Made by a program: the position numbers and the translations under genes
Notes under the pieces: generated by a model
Told to the model about the DNA's origin: nothing
The model's input: only the letters and a program-made list of their open reading frames with translations
Databases searched by the model: none
Shown: piece after piece, positions 1 to 7,876 of the stretch
Numbering within the stretch: the stretch's first letter is position 1
Layout: every line of letters starts with the position of its first letter
NCBI RefSeq assembly: GCF_018224885.1
Contig: NZ_JAGTXB010000023.1
Span: 1 to 64,000 of the forward strand
Direction: 5' to 3'
DNA from: Chitinophaga hostae
Lineage (GTDB): Bacteria > Bacteroidota > Bacteroidia > Chitinophagales > Chitinophagaceae
Length of the DNA: 64,000 nt

Positions 1-26
1 TTTTTTTTGAACTGACTAACCAAATA

Positions 27-782
27 TTATGCGTTTATCCATTCTCCCTGCTCGGGGATGATGGCAGTGTGCCCGGCCGCGGCAACGGCTTCTCTCAGCG
101 CTTCCCGGGAAAGAAAGCAGTGATTGATGGCGCCCATATGCACTGCAACCACTTTGCTTTGTGCAGGATGTTGTATCGTAGTAATAACGTCCGCTGTTGT
201 CATCGTAATAGGATCTCCCTGCAGAAACTGCGCAGCGCCCGCATTCACTACCACATAATCGGGGCGGAAAGTATCCATCGCAACTGCTACTTCTTCACAC
301 CAGATGGTATCACCGGCAATATATAAAGTGCGTTGTCCGTCTTTCAATATAAAACCGGAAACCGGCGCCATCATTTTGCCGATTTCACCAGTGCCATGTT
401 GCCCACCGGTGCGGGTGATATCAAGATGTTCCCAGTTAACACTTTGCTTAACAGGAATCACATATGTAAAACCTTGTTCGATGATAGCAACTTTGTCTTC
501 CGGCTGACAAAATACCGGCAGCCCTTTGGGTAGTATAGCCTGTGCAGTTACATCCCAGTGATCGCGGTGACGATGCGTAACGAGGATGGCATCCAGGGAA
601 GCCAGCAGGCTTTTCAGCGCAGATTCGTCCATCGGTAATTCAGTCATCGGGTTACGGATAGTATTGGCAGCATTGGGCACAGTATCGAGACTGTCTTTAG
701 CGCCCAGCATAGGATCTACCAGTATCCGCTTGTTATTCCATTCTATCAGCAATGTAGCATTGCGTAAAAATTGTATGCGCAT
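27..782 (-). CDS. MBL-fold metallo-hydrolase (UlaG/YtnP-like)
   Basis: A 251-residue cytoplasmic hydrolase of the metallo-beta-lactamase fold; no signal peptide. The zinc-binding signature is clear: THRHRDHWD at residues 69-77 (H70, H72, D74, H75), further ligands H129 (GGQHGTG), D158 (AGDT) and H215/H221 near the C-terminus. The compact size and the N-terminal LRNATLLIEW strand fit the beta-lactamase-like hydrolases annotated near UlaG, which open small lactone or phosphoester rings; the substrate cannot be read from sequence. It is the last gene of a minus-strand cluster coaA-crp-doxX-MBL, 29 bp after the DoxX-like gene, so it is probably co-transcribed with it. Confidence 0.85.
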   Translation of the reverse strand: MRIQFLRNATLLIEWNNKRILVDPMLGAKDSLDTVPNAANTIRNPMTELPMDESALKSLLASLDAILVTHRHRDHWDVTAQAILPKGLPVFCQPEDKVAIIEQGFTYVIPVKQSVNWEHLDITRTGGQHGTGEIGKMMAPVSGFILKDGQRTLYIAGDTIWCEEVAVAMDTFRPDYVVVNAGAAQFLQGDPITMTTADVITTIQHPAQSKVVAVHMGAINHCFLSREALREAVAAAGHTAIIPEQGEWINA

Positions 783-811
783 GATTCAGCAAATTTTAGA
801 ATGGAATAAAG

Positions 812-1282
812 TTATTGATTAATTGCCCACCATATCCATAAAATGTAAATTGGTTGAAACAATAACCGGCTCCAGGTATACCAGGGCTTTGCCGGTAATC
901 CGCCGGGAGCAGGCAGTTGTTTTACTGCTACCCGGATGTTGGCAGGAAACATAGCTACCAGCAAAACGATCAGCCCCAAGCCGGCATAATACCAGGTGCC
1001 GGGAAACAGCAATCCTGCTCCCAGCAACATTTCCATGATGCCGGTTACTATCACCAGCAAATATGGAAACGGCAACATGCCTTCTACCATATAAGTTAGT
1101 TTACGGGGTTTCACCAGGTGAAAAAAGCCGATGAGCAGGAACATAACGGCAGCGGATATACGCGCATCAGCCGGCAACAGCAATAGCGCTGGGATATGGA
1201 AAAGATAGCCTGTACCGAGTAATAAAAGTGCAATAGTGAGTAAGCCGGAAAAGAAAGCCATTTGTATTTTTTTAGAATACAA
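812..1282 (-). CDS. DoxX-like membrane protein
   Basis: A 156-residue integral membrane protein with four predicted hydrophobic segments (about residues 8-30, 42-57, 72-94, 97-118). The segment order and the GLIVLLVAMFPANIRVAV stretch match the DoxX/DoxD-like family of small membrane proteins, often linked to quinone, thiol or oxidative-stress functions. There are no catalytic residues to assign. It lies 41 bp after a Crp/Fnr-type regulator and 29 bp before the MBL hydrolase, so the three may form one transcription unit. The specific function is unknown. Confidence 0.75.
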   Translation of the reverse strand: MYSKKIQMAFFSGLLTIALLLLGTGYLFHIPALLLLPADARISAAVMFLLIGFFHLVKPRKLTYMVEGMLPFPYLLVIVTGIMEMLLGAGLLFPGTWYYAGLGLIVLLVAMFPANIRVAVKQLPAPGGLPAKPWYTWSRLLFQPIYILWIWWAINQ

Positions 1283-1323
1283 AGGTCATCATCTTTTCAG
1301 GTAATCATGTTAACAAATGTTAG

Positions 1324-1908
1324 TTAATCCGGATTGCTCATATTTTTACGGATACGACTCAAACTTTCCGGTTCAATACCCAGGTAGGAGGCAATTTGTT
1401 TGATAGGAATATGCTGTACTACTTCCGGGTGCTCTTTCAGCAGTTGCGCATACCTTTCCTGTGCAGAAAACTGCAGGAACGATAGCTCGCGGTTATATTT
1501 CAACAGGTACTGCTGCTCTGCCATCAGGCGTCCGATTTGCTGCGACTGGAGCGAAACAGCGTATAGTTTATGCAAATCGTCGTAGGAAAATGCATAGGCT
1601 TGTACCGGCGTAATTGCCTGCAAGTTTACAGCAGCGGGCCGCCGGGTAATAAATGAAGCAAAGGAGGTGGTAAAAGATTGCGGAAAGGCAAAGTCCATAC
1701 TGATTTCTTTTCCCTGGTGAAGGGTGTATACCCTTACAATACCGGTTTCCACAAAAAAGATAGCATTGGCTGTTTTCCCTGCTTCGGAAAGAAAATCGCC
1801 TGCCTTAAAAGTAACCGGCTGCAGGATGGCTTCAAACAGTTCCCAATCCTTTAAGGGTTCCTGAAGCAATGCCTGCAGCTGATCGCGTATAGCGGAGGTG
1901 CCTGTCAT
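1324..1908 (-). CDS. Crp/Fnr family transcriptional regulator
   Basis: A 194-residue regulator. The N-terminal two-thirds form the cyclic-nucleotide-binding-like beta-barrel (about residues 25-115; FKAGDFLSEAG, FFVETGIVRVY). The C-terminus has a short winged helix-turn-helix at about 168-190 (IPIKQIASYLGIEPESLSRI). No Cys cluster for an Fe-S centre is present, so it is not an Fnr oxygen sensor, and the arginine-serine phosphate cassette of true cAMP receptors is absent. This is the common short Bacteroidota Crp/Fnr type whose ligand is unknown. Its ATG overlaps the TGA of coaA (TGATG), suggesting translational coupling. The DoxX-like gene 41 bp downstream may be its target. Confidence 0.9.
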   Translation of the reverse strand: MTGTSAIRDQLQALLQEPLKDWELFEAILQPVTFKAGDFLSEAGKTANAIFFVETGIVRVYTLHQGKEISMDFAFPQSFTTSFASFITRRPAAVNLQAITPVQAYAFSYDDLHKLYAVSLQSQQIGRLMAEQQYLLKYNRELSFLQFSAQERYAQLLKEHPEVVQHIPIKQIASYLGIEPESLSRIRKNMSNPD

Positions 1909-2864
1909 CAGGTTTTTCTCAGTTGAATAGACTGAACAAAATGGTGATGCCCTTTTTCCAGGATTAGGCTGGCGCGGTAACGGGTGGGCGCTATATTCTG
2001 TTCAAGGTTTGGCTTGTTGATATCATCCCAGATCTGTGTGGCCAGTTCCACGGTAGCAGTATCGGAAAGGTGTGCATAGCGGTGGAAAAAGGATTCGGGG
2101 TTCTGGAAAGCGGTTCTGCGCAATGATTCAAAACGTGCGATATACCATTTGCGGATATCTTTTTCCGCGGCGTCCACATAAATACTGAAATCAAAAAAAT
2201 CGGATACGAAAACGGCGGGATCTTTCTGTTGCTGCCGGTGCCGTACCTGTAATACGTTTACTCCTTCCACAATCACAATATCAGGCTGTTCTATCCACTG
2301 CAGCTGTCCGGGTAACACATCGTATTCAAGATGGGAATACAGCGGCGCAGCCACCTTTTCCTTGCCGGATTTTACATCTGCGAGGAAATGGATCAGTCTT
2401 TTGATATCATAACTCTCCGGGAATCCTTTACGGTTCATGATGTTATTGGCTTCCAGGATTTTGTTGGGATAAAGAAATCCATCGGTGGTAACCAGGTCCA
2501 CCCTCGGGTGGTTAGGCCATGCCTGCAGTAATTTCTGCAATACCCTGGCGGTGGTACTTTTTCCTACCGCCACACTGCCCGCAATGCCAATAATGTAGGG
2601 TACCTTATGTACCTGGCTGCTGAGGAAGCTGCTGGTAGCAGTATGTAACTGCTGTGAAGCGGTTACATATAAATTCAGCAGATGTGCCAATGGAAGATAT
2701 ACCTGTGTAATTTCTTCCTGTGTGAGTGGTTCGTTCATGCCATGGAGCGCTTCCAGGTCATAATCCTGCATTTGCAGCATGGCGTCGCCGCTTCTTTCCG
2801 CCCAATCTTTCCGGGAGAAACTGATATAGGGAGTATAGCGGTCGCGTTTCAGAGAAGTGGTCAT
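1908..2864 (-). CDS. coaA: Type I pantothenate kinase
   Basis: Phosphorylates pantothenate with ATP in the first committed step of coenzyme A synthesis. At 318 residues it has the normal length of bacterial CoaA. The P-loop GIAGSVAVGKST is at 93-104, the TTDGFLYPN segment with the catalytic Asp at about 126-134, and the RKGFPESYD substrate loop at 145-153, all highly characteristic. It is the first gene of the cluster continuing into the Crp/Fnr regulator, overlapping it by one base. The upstream 100 bp are occupied by a TTAGC-type inverted repeat (2875-2984), so the promoter is in or beyond that element. Confidence 0.96.
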   Translation of the reverse strand: MTTSLKRDRYTPYISFSRKDWAERSGDAMLQMQDYDLEALHGMNEPLTQEEITQVYLPLAHLLNLYVTASQQLHTATSSFLSSQVHKVPYIIGIAGSVAVGKSTTARVLQKLLQAWPNHPRVDLVTTDGFLYPNKILEANNIMNRKGFPESYDIKRLIHFLADVKSGKEKVAAPLYSHLEYDVLPGQLQWIEQPDIVIVEGVNVLQVRHRQQQKDPAVFVSDFFDFSIYVDAAEKDIRKWYIARFESLRRTAFQNPESFFHRYAHLSDTATVELATQIWDDINKPNLEQNIAPTRYRASLILEKGHHHFVQSIQLRKT

Positions 2865-2874
2865 TACAGATCGT

Positions 2875-2984
2875 TTTAGCAGCTTTTAGCTCTTAGCCGT
2901 TAGCTGTTAGTAAATGCAACAACGACCAACCTACAGTCATCTCCGCAGCATTTACTAACAGCTAGCAGCTAATGGCTAACAGCT
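2875..2984. repeat. Family A inverted repeat, copy 1
   Basis: Two arms built from TTAGC-containing units: the left arm about 2875-2918 (units TTTTAGC, TCTTAGCCG, TTAGCTG) and the right arm about 2948-2984, which reads GCATTTACTAACAGCTA and continues with further GGCTAACAGCT units. The arms are reverse complements apart from small unit differences, with a loop of about 30 nt. The right arm overlaps the 3' end of the aldehyde dehydrogenase gene and supplies its TAG stop. Other copies lie at 4345-4475 (degenerate), 14645-15004, 37525-37565 (half) and 41072-41180. Confidence 0.8.
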
Positions 2985-4339
2985 GCTTCTTGTATATATA
3001 CAGTTTTTACATTCAAAAATTCGTGTGTGCCTTCGAGTGATAATTCCCGGCCATACCCTGATTGTTTTACGCCTCCAAATGGGAGACGTGCATCTGAGCG
3101 CACCATGGCATTAATAAAAACATTTCCGCTTTCTATTTGTGTAGCCAGCCGGGCTGCTTTGTCAAGATCGCTGGTCCACAGGGCGGCGCCCAATCCAAAC
3201 TCCGTTTCGTTGGCAAGGGCGATGGCGTCTGTTTCGTTGGCGGCTTCTATGATCACGGCCAGCGGGCCAAATGTTTCTTCTTTAAAAGCGGTCATCCGGT
3301 TGGTGACCCCGGTTAGCAGGGTCGGCGCAAAGTTACAGCCTTCATGCGTGCCGCCCAACTCCAGTATTGCACCCTGGTTGATGCTCTCCCGAAGCTGTCG
3401 GGCGAGGTCGTCTGCCAGGTCAGGGCGGGCCATTGGCCCCATGGTAGTGCTTTCCAGGGTTGGGTCGCCCTGGTGGAGGGTTTGGAGGATGCGTTTTACT
3501 TCGGCGGTGAAAGCGGGTACAATTTCTTTTTCCACAATCCAGCGCTTGGCGGCAATGCAGGACTGTCCGGCATTTTGCATACGACCCTGTACTGCTGTTT
3601 TAGCAGCGGCTTCCAGGTCGGCGTCTTTTAACACAATAAAGGGATCGCTGCCGCCAAGCTCCAGCACAGTTTTCTTGATATGCTTACCCGCCAGCGCGGC
3701 TACACTTTTACCTGCCGGTGTGCTGCCGGTAAGGGTAACGCCCTGTACGCGCGGATCTGCAATAATGGGTTCTATATCTTTGGAAGACACCAGCACCGAC
3801 TGGAAGGTGCCGGGCGGAAAACCACTCTCTGAGAATATTTTTTCTATAGCCAGCGCACAACCGCTTACGTTACTGGCATGTTTTAACAAGCCGGTGTTAC
3901 CGGCAAGTATATTCGGGATGGCAAAACGGAATACCTGCCAGTAGGGGAAGTTCCAGGGCATAATGGCCAGCACAATACCTTTGGGCTCATAGGCAACATA
4001 GCTTTTATAGGCGTCTGAACTGATGGTCTTATGTTGCAGTATCTCCGCGATGTTTTCTGCATAATATTCTGCCGAGGTGGCACACTTCAAAACTTCTGCC
4101 CTGGCTTCTTTCAGTGTTTTGCCCATTTCCTGTGTAATCAGTGCCGCGTGCGCATCCGCCTGGTCTTTCATGGATTTGGCTACCTGCATCATCCATTGCC
4201 TGCGTTGTTCCAGTGGCACCGATAAAAGCGTTTGGTAAGCTTTATGGCCCAGCGCTAGTTTCTCTTCTATGTCTGATGGTGTATGTGCTGTGTATACAGC
4301 GATGGTTTCCTGTGTAAATGGATTGATGCTTGTAAACAT
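2969..4339 (-). CDS. NAD(P)-dependent aldehyde dehydrogenase (succinate-semialdehyde dehydrogenase type)
   Basis: Oxidises an aldehyde, by family resemblance succinate semialdehyde, to the acid with NAD(P)+. At 456 residues it is the short form typical of the Sad/GabD2-like group. The catalytic thiol is C261 (GQSC), the general base E227 (LELGG), and the oxyanion-hole Asn lies in MPWNFPYWQ at 127-135; the TGSTPAGKSVA cofactor segment is at 204-214. Upstream and downstream flanks are family A repeats. The final residues before the stop (AAVSH) and the TAG itself are encoded by the repeat at 2948-2984, suggesting the original C-terminus was altered or the element invaded the gene end. Confidence 0.92.
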   Translation of the reverse strand: MFTSINPFTQETIAVYTAHTPSDIEEKLALGHKAYQTLLSVPLEQRRQWMMQVAKSMKDQADAHAALITQEMGKTLKEARAEVLKCATSAEYYAENIAEILQHKTISSDAYKSYVAYEPKGIVLAIMPWNFPYWQVFRFAIPNILAGNTGLLKHASNVSGCALAIEKIFSESGFPPGTFQSVLVSSKDIEPIIADPRVQGVTLTGSTPAGKSVAALAGKHIKKTVLELGGSDPFIVLKDADLEAAAKTAVQGRMQNAGQSCIAAKRWIVEKEIVPAFTAEVKRILQTLHQGDPTLESTTMGPMARPDLADDLARQLRESINQGAILELGGTHEGCNFAPTLLTGVTNRMTAFKEETFGPLAVIIEAANETDAIALANETEFGLGAALWTSDLDKAARLATQIESGNVFINAMVRSDARLPFGGVKQSGYGRELSLEGTHEFLNVKTVYIQEAAVSH

Positions 4340-4344
4340 ACCGA

Positions 4345-4475
4345 TATAGCTTTTAGCTTTGGCCTTTAGCTGTTAACCAGCTGTACGCCTGAGCTGTTAG
4401 TAATCACTGTTGAATAGCCCTACAAATTTACCGTTTTCCGGTATAAGCAGGTGCCAAAGCTAACGGCTATGTGCT
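4345..4475. repeat. Degenerate family A inverted repeat, copy 2
   Basis: TTTTAGC/TTTAGCTGTTA units at about 4347-4375 and 4391-4402 face AAGCTAACGGCTATGTGCTAAA at 4457-4479 in inverted orientation. The arms are clearly related to the family A elements but much decayed. The element lies between the divergent aldehyde dehydrogenase and MFS genes, so it cannot be a simple terminator for either. Confidence 0.45.
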
Positions 4476-4489
4476 AAACGGTAAAGCGT

Positions 4490-4497
4490 TATCTTTG
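4490..4497 (+). promoter_or_regulatory. Bacteroidota -7 box for the MFS gene
   Basis: TATCTTTG followed by C matches the TAnnTTTG consensus of the major Bacteroidota sigma factor exactly and is placed 26 nt before the MFS start codon. No good -33 TTTG is seen at the proper distance. Confidence 0.5.
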
Positions 4498-4522
4498 CAA
4501 CGCAAAAAAAGAAACGGAATTT

Positions 4523-5698
4523 ATGGTGCTTAGCCGATGGAATATATTGATTATGGCCCTTTGTACAGGGTTGATCGTCGCCAATATTTATTATAGCCAG
4601 CCTTTGCTGGTATTGATGAGCGAGGAGTTCAAAGTATCAGAAAGTAACGCCGGACAGGTTACTTTTTTTACGCAGGTGGGATATGCGTTGGGGTTATTGT
4701 TTTGTGTTCCGCTGGGTGATAAGCTGGAAAGAAAACGGCAGATCGTTGTGATGACGCTGGCTGCGGTTGTGGCCCTGGTGGCTGCGGCGAAATCTGTTAA
4801 TATTACGATGTTGAAAGTGACCGGGCTCATGATCGGTTTTACATCTGTAGTTCCCCAGCTGATATTGCCACTGGCCGCCAACCTCTCTGATCCGGCGAGC
4901 CGGGGTAAAGTGATTGGTACTATTATGAGCGGTTTGCTGGTGGGCATATTGTTATCGCGTACGCTCAGCGGCGTGGTGGGCCATCACCTTGGCTGGAGGG
5001 CGATGTTTTGGATAGCGGCAGGTATCAGCGCCCTGCTGGCGGTAATCATGATTACATCGTTTCCTTCAAGCAAACCAAATTTCAGCGGTACTTACGGGGA
5101 TCTCATGAAATCCCTGCTTACGCTGATCAAAGAGCAACCTGTTTTGCGGGAGGCTTCTGCTATTAATGCCTGTTGTTTTGCGATGTTTGGCATGTTCTGG
5201 ACAACAGTGGTATTTTTATTGTCGGATGCGCCTTTCAAATATACCAGCGAACAAATCGGATTGATGGGGCTGGCGGCGGCAGCAGGCGCTTTGGGCGCTC
5301 CGTTGGTAGGAAGGATCGCAGATAAAAAAAATCCACGCATTGCTATTGGCTATGGCATTATCTTTTTACTCCTTGGCTATTTCCTGTTCTATATATTCCG
5401 GGCAAATATTATTGGTATTATTATCGGTATCATTGCTATTGATCTGGGTTTGCAGGGAATTCATGTGTCTAATCAAACGCGTATTTATACCCTGTTACCG
5501 GAAGCAAGGAACCGTTTAAACACGGTGTTTATGACCACCAGTTTTATTGGTACCTCGCTGGGTTCCGGTATTGGATTATGGGTATGGTCATTTGCACAAT
5601 GGACAGGCGTATGTATTGCCGGTACTGCATTGATCGCTGTTGCGCTGATCATTTACCTGGCTACTTATAAAAAAGAAAAAGGAGTACTCAGCGCTTAG
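4523..5698 (+). CDS. MFS transporter, 12-TM
   Basis: A 391-residue major facilitator of the inner membrane with about twelve hydrophobic helices. The loop 2-3 signature (motif A) is PLGDKLERKR at about 63-72, and the N-terminal half carries ANIYYSQPLL at 20-29, a motif typical of the YgaY/sugar-efflux-like group of drug:proton antiporters. The substrate is not predictable. The gene has its own -7 box and is monocistronic. Its last 11 bases overlap the 3' end of the convergent DHA2 transporter gene, so there is no room for a terminator between them. Confidence 0.85.
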   Translation: MVLSRWNILIMALCTGLIVANIYYSQPLLVLMSEEFKVSESNAGQVTFFTQVGYALGLLFCVPLGDKLERKRQIVVMTLAAVVALVAAAKSVNITMLKVTGLMIGFTSVVPQLILPLAANLSDPASRGKVIGTIMSGLLVGILLSRTLSGVVGHHLGWRAMFWIAAGISALLAVIMITSFPSSKPNFSGTYGDLMKSLLTLIKEQPVLREASAINACCFAMFGMFWTTVVFLLSDAPFKYTSEQIGLMGLAAAAGALGAPLVGRIADKKNPRIAIGYGIIFLLLGYFLFYIFRANIIGIIIGIIAIDLGLQGIHVSNQTRIYTLLPEARNRLNTVFMTTSFIGTSLGSGIGLWVWSFAQWTGVCIAGTALIAVALIIYLATYKKEKGVLSA

Positions 5699-7094
5699 TT
5701 TTGTTAAGTATAAATATCACCAGGAGCAAATAGCCCATCATACAAAACAGGGCTACTTTATAGGCCAGATAAAAATTCCCGGTATTACGGGCGAGATATA
5801 AGAATATACCGCCCAGTACACTTACTCCCAAAGCGGATGCAAATTGCTGAATAGTAGAATACACCCCGCTTGCGGCGCCGGCTTTGCTCGCCGGCATATC
5901 CCGCATGGCTACTTTTAGCAGTGATGGCATGAGGAGCCCGGAACCACTGCCGTAGATGATCAAACAGGGAAGAATAGCCCAGGGCGTGATCTCATCTCCC
6001 CGAAATAATACTAACTGCAGGATAAATGAAAAGATCATGCCCACGCAGGCAACCTGTAAGAGTCGGATGCCATAGCGTGCTGCGTTTTTGATGGACCATA
6101 ATGAGGCCAGCAGGAAAGGAATGGTTTGCATGACGAAGTAGTTGCCGGCGGTAAATGGCGACAGGTGAAAACCGTTCTGGAAATAAATGGAGACGGTGAA
6201 AATATAGGCGGTGTTAACGCCAAAGAAAAATAATACGCTGAGGATACCGGTGTTGAAACTCTTGATACGAAAGAGTTCCATCGGAACCAGCGGATCGCGT
6301 TGCTGTTTTCCCAACCGGTATTGATAGCCGGTAAAAACCACCAGTAACAGCAAGGCAGCTCCCATCATATAGATGGTCCATAGTGGCCAGCCCAGCTCTG
6401 CACCCTGTATGATTGGATATATCAGGAGAGATAATGCCAGTGTGAGTAAAATGATGCCCGGCACGTCAAAGCGGGTGGATTTGTTTTGCCCGGACTCCTG
6501 TACAAAGAAGGCAGCCAGTATGATAGCGATGATGCCTGCGGGCAGGTTAACGAGGAAAATCAGGCGCCAGCTGTCGGTAATCAGGTGAGATGTAATAAAG
6601 TAGCCACCCAGGAACTGCCCGATGGTGGCGCCAATACCTAATGCCATGCCGTACAGACCATAGGCTTTGTCCCTGTCGGCGGGCGACTGGAAATTGAGCT
6701 GGATCAGCGTGATGGTTTGAGGGACCGTAAACGCGGCTGCCACGCCTTGCAGAAAGCGGGAGATGATGAGCATTTCCATAGAATTGGCGAATCCGCACAT
6801 GGCGGAAGTAACCGTAAAGGCGGCCAGACCGGCAATAAACACTTTCTTTTTGCCAAGGTAATCGCCGGTACGGCTGCCTGTAATGAGGAATACGGCGTAC
6901 CCTAACAGGTAAGAGGCGATCACCAGTTCCAGTGCGGCATCTGTACTGTGGAAATATGCTTTGATGGCCGGGGTGCTGATGTTTACAATAAATATATCGA
7001 TGACGGTGATCAACGGCGCCAACAGGATCACGGCGAGGGAAAGCCATGGATTGACAGCGGTCACCGGAATATATACAGACTGGTCTGTTTTCAT
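5688..7094 (-). CDS. DHA2-family (EmrB/QacA) MFS efflux transporter
   Basis: A 468-residue inner-membrane protein with about fourteen hydrophobic helices, the hallmark of the DHA2 group of drug:proton antiporters. Motif D1 (TVIDIFIVNISTP) is at 30-42 and motif A (GSRTGDYLGKKK) at 73-84. The TetR regulator gene lies 60 bp upstream on the same strand, so tetR and the transporter probably form a drug-responsive unit: ligand binding by TetR would relieve repression of both. The substrate is unknown. The extreme 3' end overlaps the convergent MFS gene by 11 bp. Confidence 0.88.
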   Translation of the reverse strand: MKTDQSVYIPVTAVNPWLSLAVILLAPLITVIDIFIVNISTPAIKAYFHSTDAALELVIASYLLGYAVFLITGSRTGDYLGKKKVFIAGLAAFTVTSAMCGFANSMEMLIISRFLQGVAAAFTVPQTITLIQLNFQSPADRDKAYGLYGMALGIGATIGQFLGGYFITSHLITDSWRLIFLVNLPAGIIAIILAAFFVQESGQNKSTRFDVPGIILLTLALSLLIYPIIQGAELGWPLWTIYMMGAALLLLVVFTGYQYRLGKQQRDPLVPMELFRIKSFNTGILSVLFFFGVNTAYIFTVSIYFQNGFHLSPFTAGNYFVMQTIPFLLASLWSIKNAARYGIRLLQVACVGMIFSFILQLVLFRGDEITPWAILPCLIIYGSGSGLLMPSLLKVAMRDMPASKAGAASGVYSTIQQFASALGVSVLGGIFLYLARNTGNFYLAYKVALFCMMGYLLLVIFILNKTKR

Positions 7095-7154
7095 TTGTGC
7101 AAAATTTTTTATGTGATAGATACCGGTGACGATCGCCGGTGGATGTAATTTGTT

Positions 7155-7724
7155 TTACAACGTTGTCAGCAGTTTCAGTGCAATTTTCCTGGCGTCTTCC
7201 ATGGGTTGGGCCGATTTCCGGATATATCCCTGCAAGCCGGCGCCTTCGTAGAGGTTTAATAGCATGTCGGTCATTTCGGTTAGTTCTTCCGCGGGGAAAG
7301 GATTTTTGATGACCTGTAATTGCTCTGCAATAAAGGATTTCAGCATATCGGTATGTGCGCGTACCTGTGTCAGTGCGTCTTCGTTAAGACCGGGTAACTC
7401 GTAGGCGATGCGGGTAAACGCGCAGCCTTTGAAGTTATTGGTTTGCATATGTTGGAGCCGGTATTCATACAATCCCATCAGTTTTTCCTTCCCGGGCGCC
7501 AGGTGCTGAACAAAGGCCATACGTTCCTCATGCCTGCTGAGCCGGGTTCTTAACAGGTAGGCCGTCAGCAGGGCTTCCTTGGATGGGAAGTGCTGGTACA
7601 GGCTGGCTTTGGCTATGCCGGCCTCCTCGATGATCTGGTTAATACCTGTGGCCAGGTAGCCCTGTTGATAAAACAACTCACTGGCTGTTTGCAGGATCCT
7701 TTCTTTGGCGCCCTGTTCTTTCAT
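7155..7724 (-). CDS. TetR/AcrR family regulator
   Basis: A 189-residue repressor. The start chosen is the Met of MKEQGAKER (7724) because the HTH domain begins directly after it and a -7 box lies only 4 nt upstream; the reading frame stays open upstream to 7814, but that part runs through promoter sequence and is not TetR-like. The HTH is at about 27-46 (TGINQIIEEAGIAKASLYQH), followed by the usual HFPSKEALL. The C-terminal ligand-binding domain is of the AcrR-like kind. It probably controls itself and the DHA2 transporter 60 bp downstream through the imperfect palindrome at 7748-7765. Confidence 0.9.
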   Translation of the reverse strand: MKEQGAKERILQTASELFYQQGYLATGINQIIEEAGIAKASLYQHFPSKEALLTAYLLRTRLSRHEERMAFVQHLAPGKEKLMGLYEYRLQHMQTNNFKGCAFTRIAYELPGLNEDALTQVRAHTDMLKSFIAEQLQVIKNPFPAEELTEMTDMLLNLYEGAGLQGYIRKSAQPMEDARKIALKLLTTL

Positions 7725-7728
7725 AAAG

Positions 7729-7759
7729 CAAAAGTAGGAAATTATAAACAGACAGACAA
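7729..7759 (-). promoter_or_regulatory. Promoter of tetR-DHA2 unit
   Basis: On the minus strand CTTG, a 20-nt spacer and TACTTTTG form a Bacteroidota-type promoter. The -7 box ends 4 nt before the ATG, so the transcript would be leaderless or nearly so. Confidence 0.55.
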
Positions 7760-7765
7760 GTTTGT
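7748..7765. promoter_or_regulatory. Candidate TetR operator
   Basis: ACAGACAGACAAGTTTGT is an 18-bp imperfect dyad (outer half sites ACAGAC/GTTTGT, one mismatch) that covers the -33 element of the tetR promoter. The position is that expected for autorepression. Binding is an inference. Confidence 0.5.
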
Positions 7766-7795
7766 ATATATCTTGCAGATTGGATCTAAAAAAAC

Positions 7796-7828
7796 AACGG
7801 AGATTAAGTATCATACTTAATCTCCGTT
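7796..7828 (-). terminator. Rho-independent terminator of pfkA-pyk
   Basis: A perfect 16-bp inverted repeat (arms 7796-7811 and 7813-7828) with a single-base centre. On the minus strand the stem is followed by GTTTTTTT, which is the right side for terminating the pfkA-pyk transcript that ends at 7877. Confidence 0.75.
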
Positions 7829-7876
7829 GCTAAATGCAATTAGCAATCAGCTCATAGCTAACAGTTAAATGCGGTA

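Noticed and set aside
3027..3944. A 305-residue plus-strand frame opposite the aldehyde dehydrogenase
   Set aside because: It is a shadow of the codon bias in a strongly conserved gene; its translation is low-complexity Ser/Arg/Ala and has no domain.
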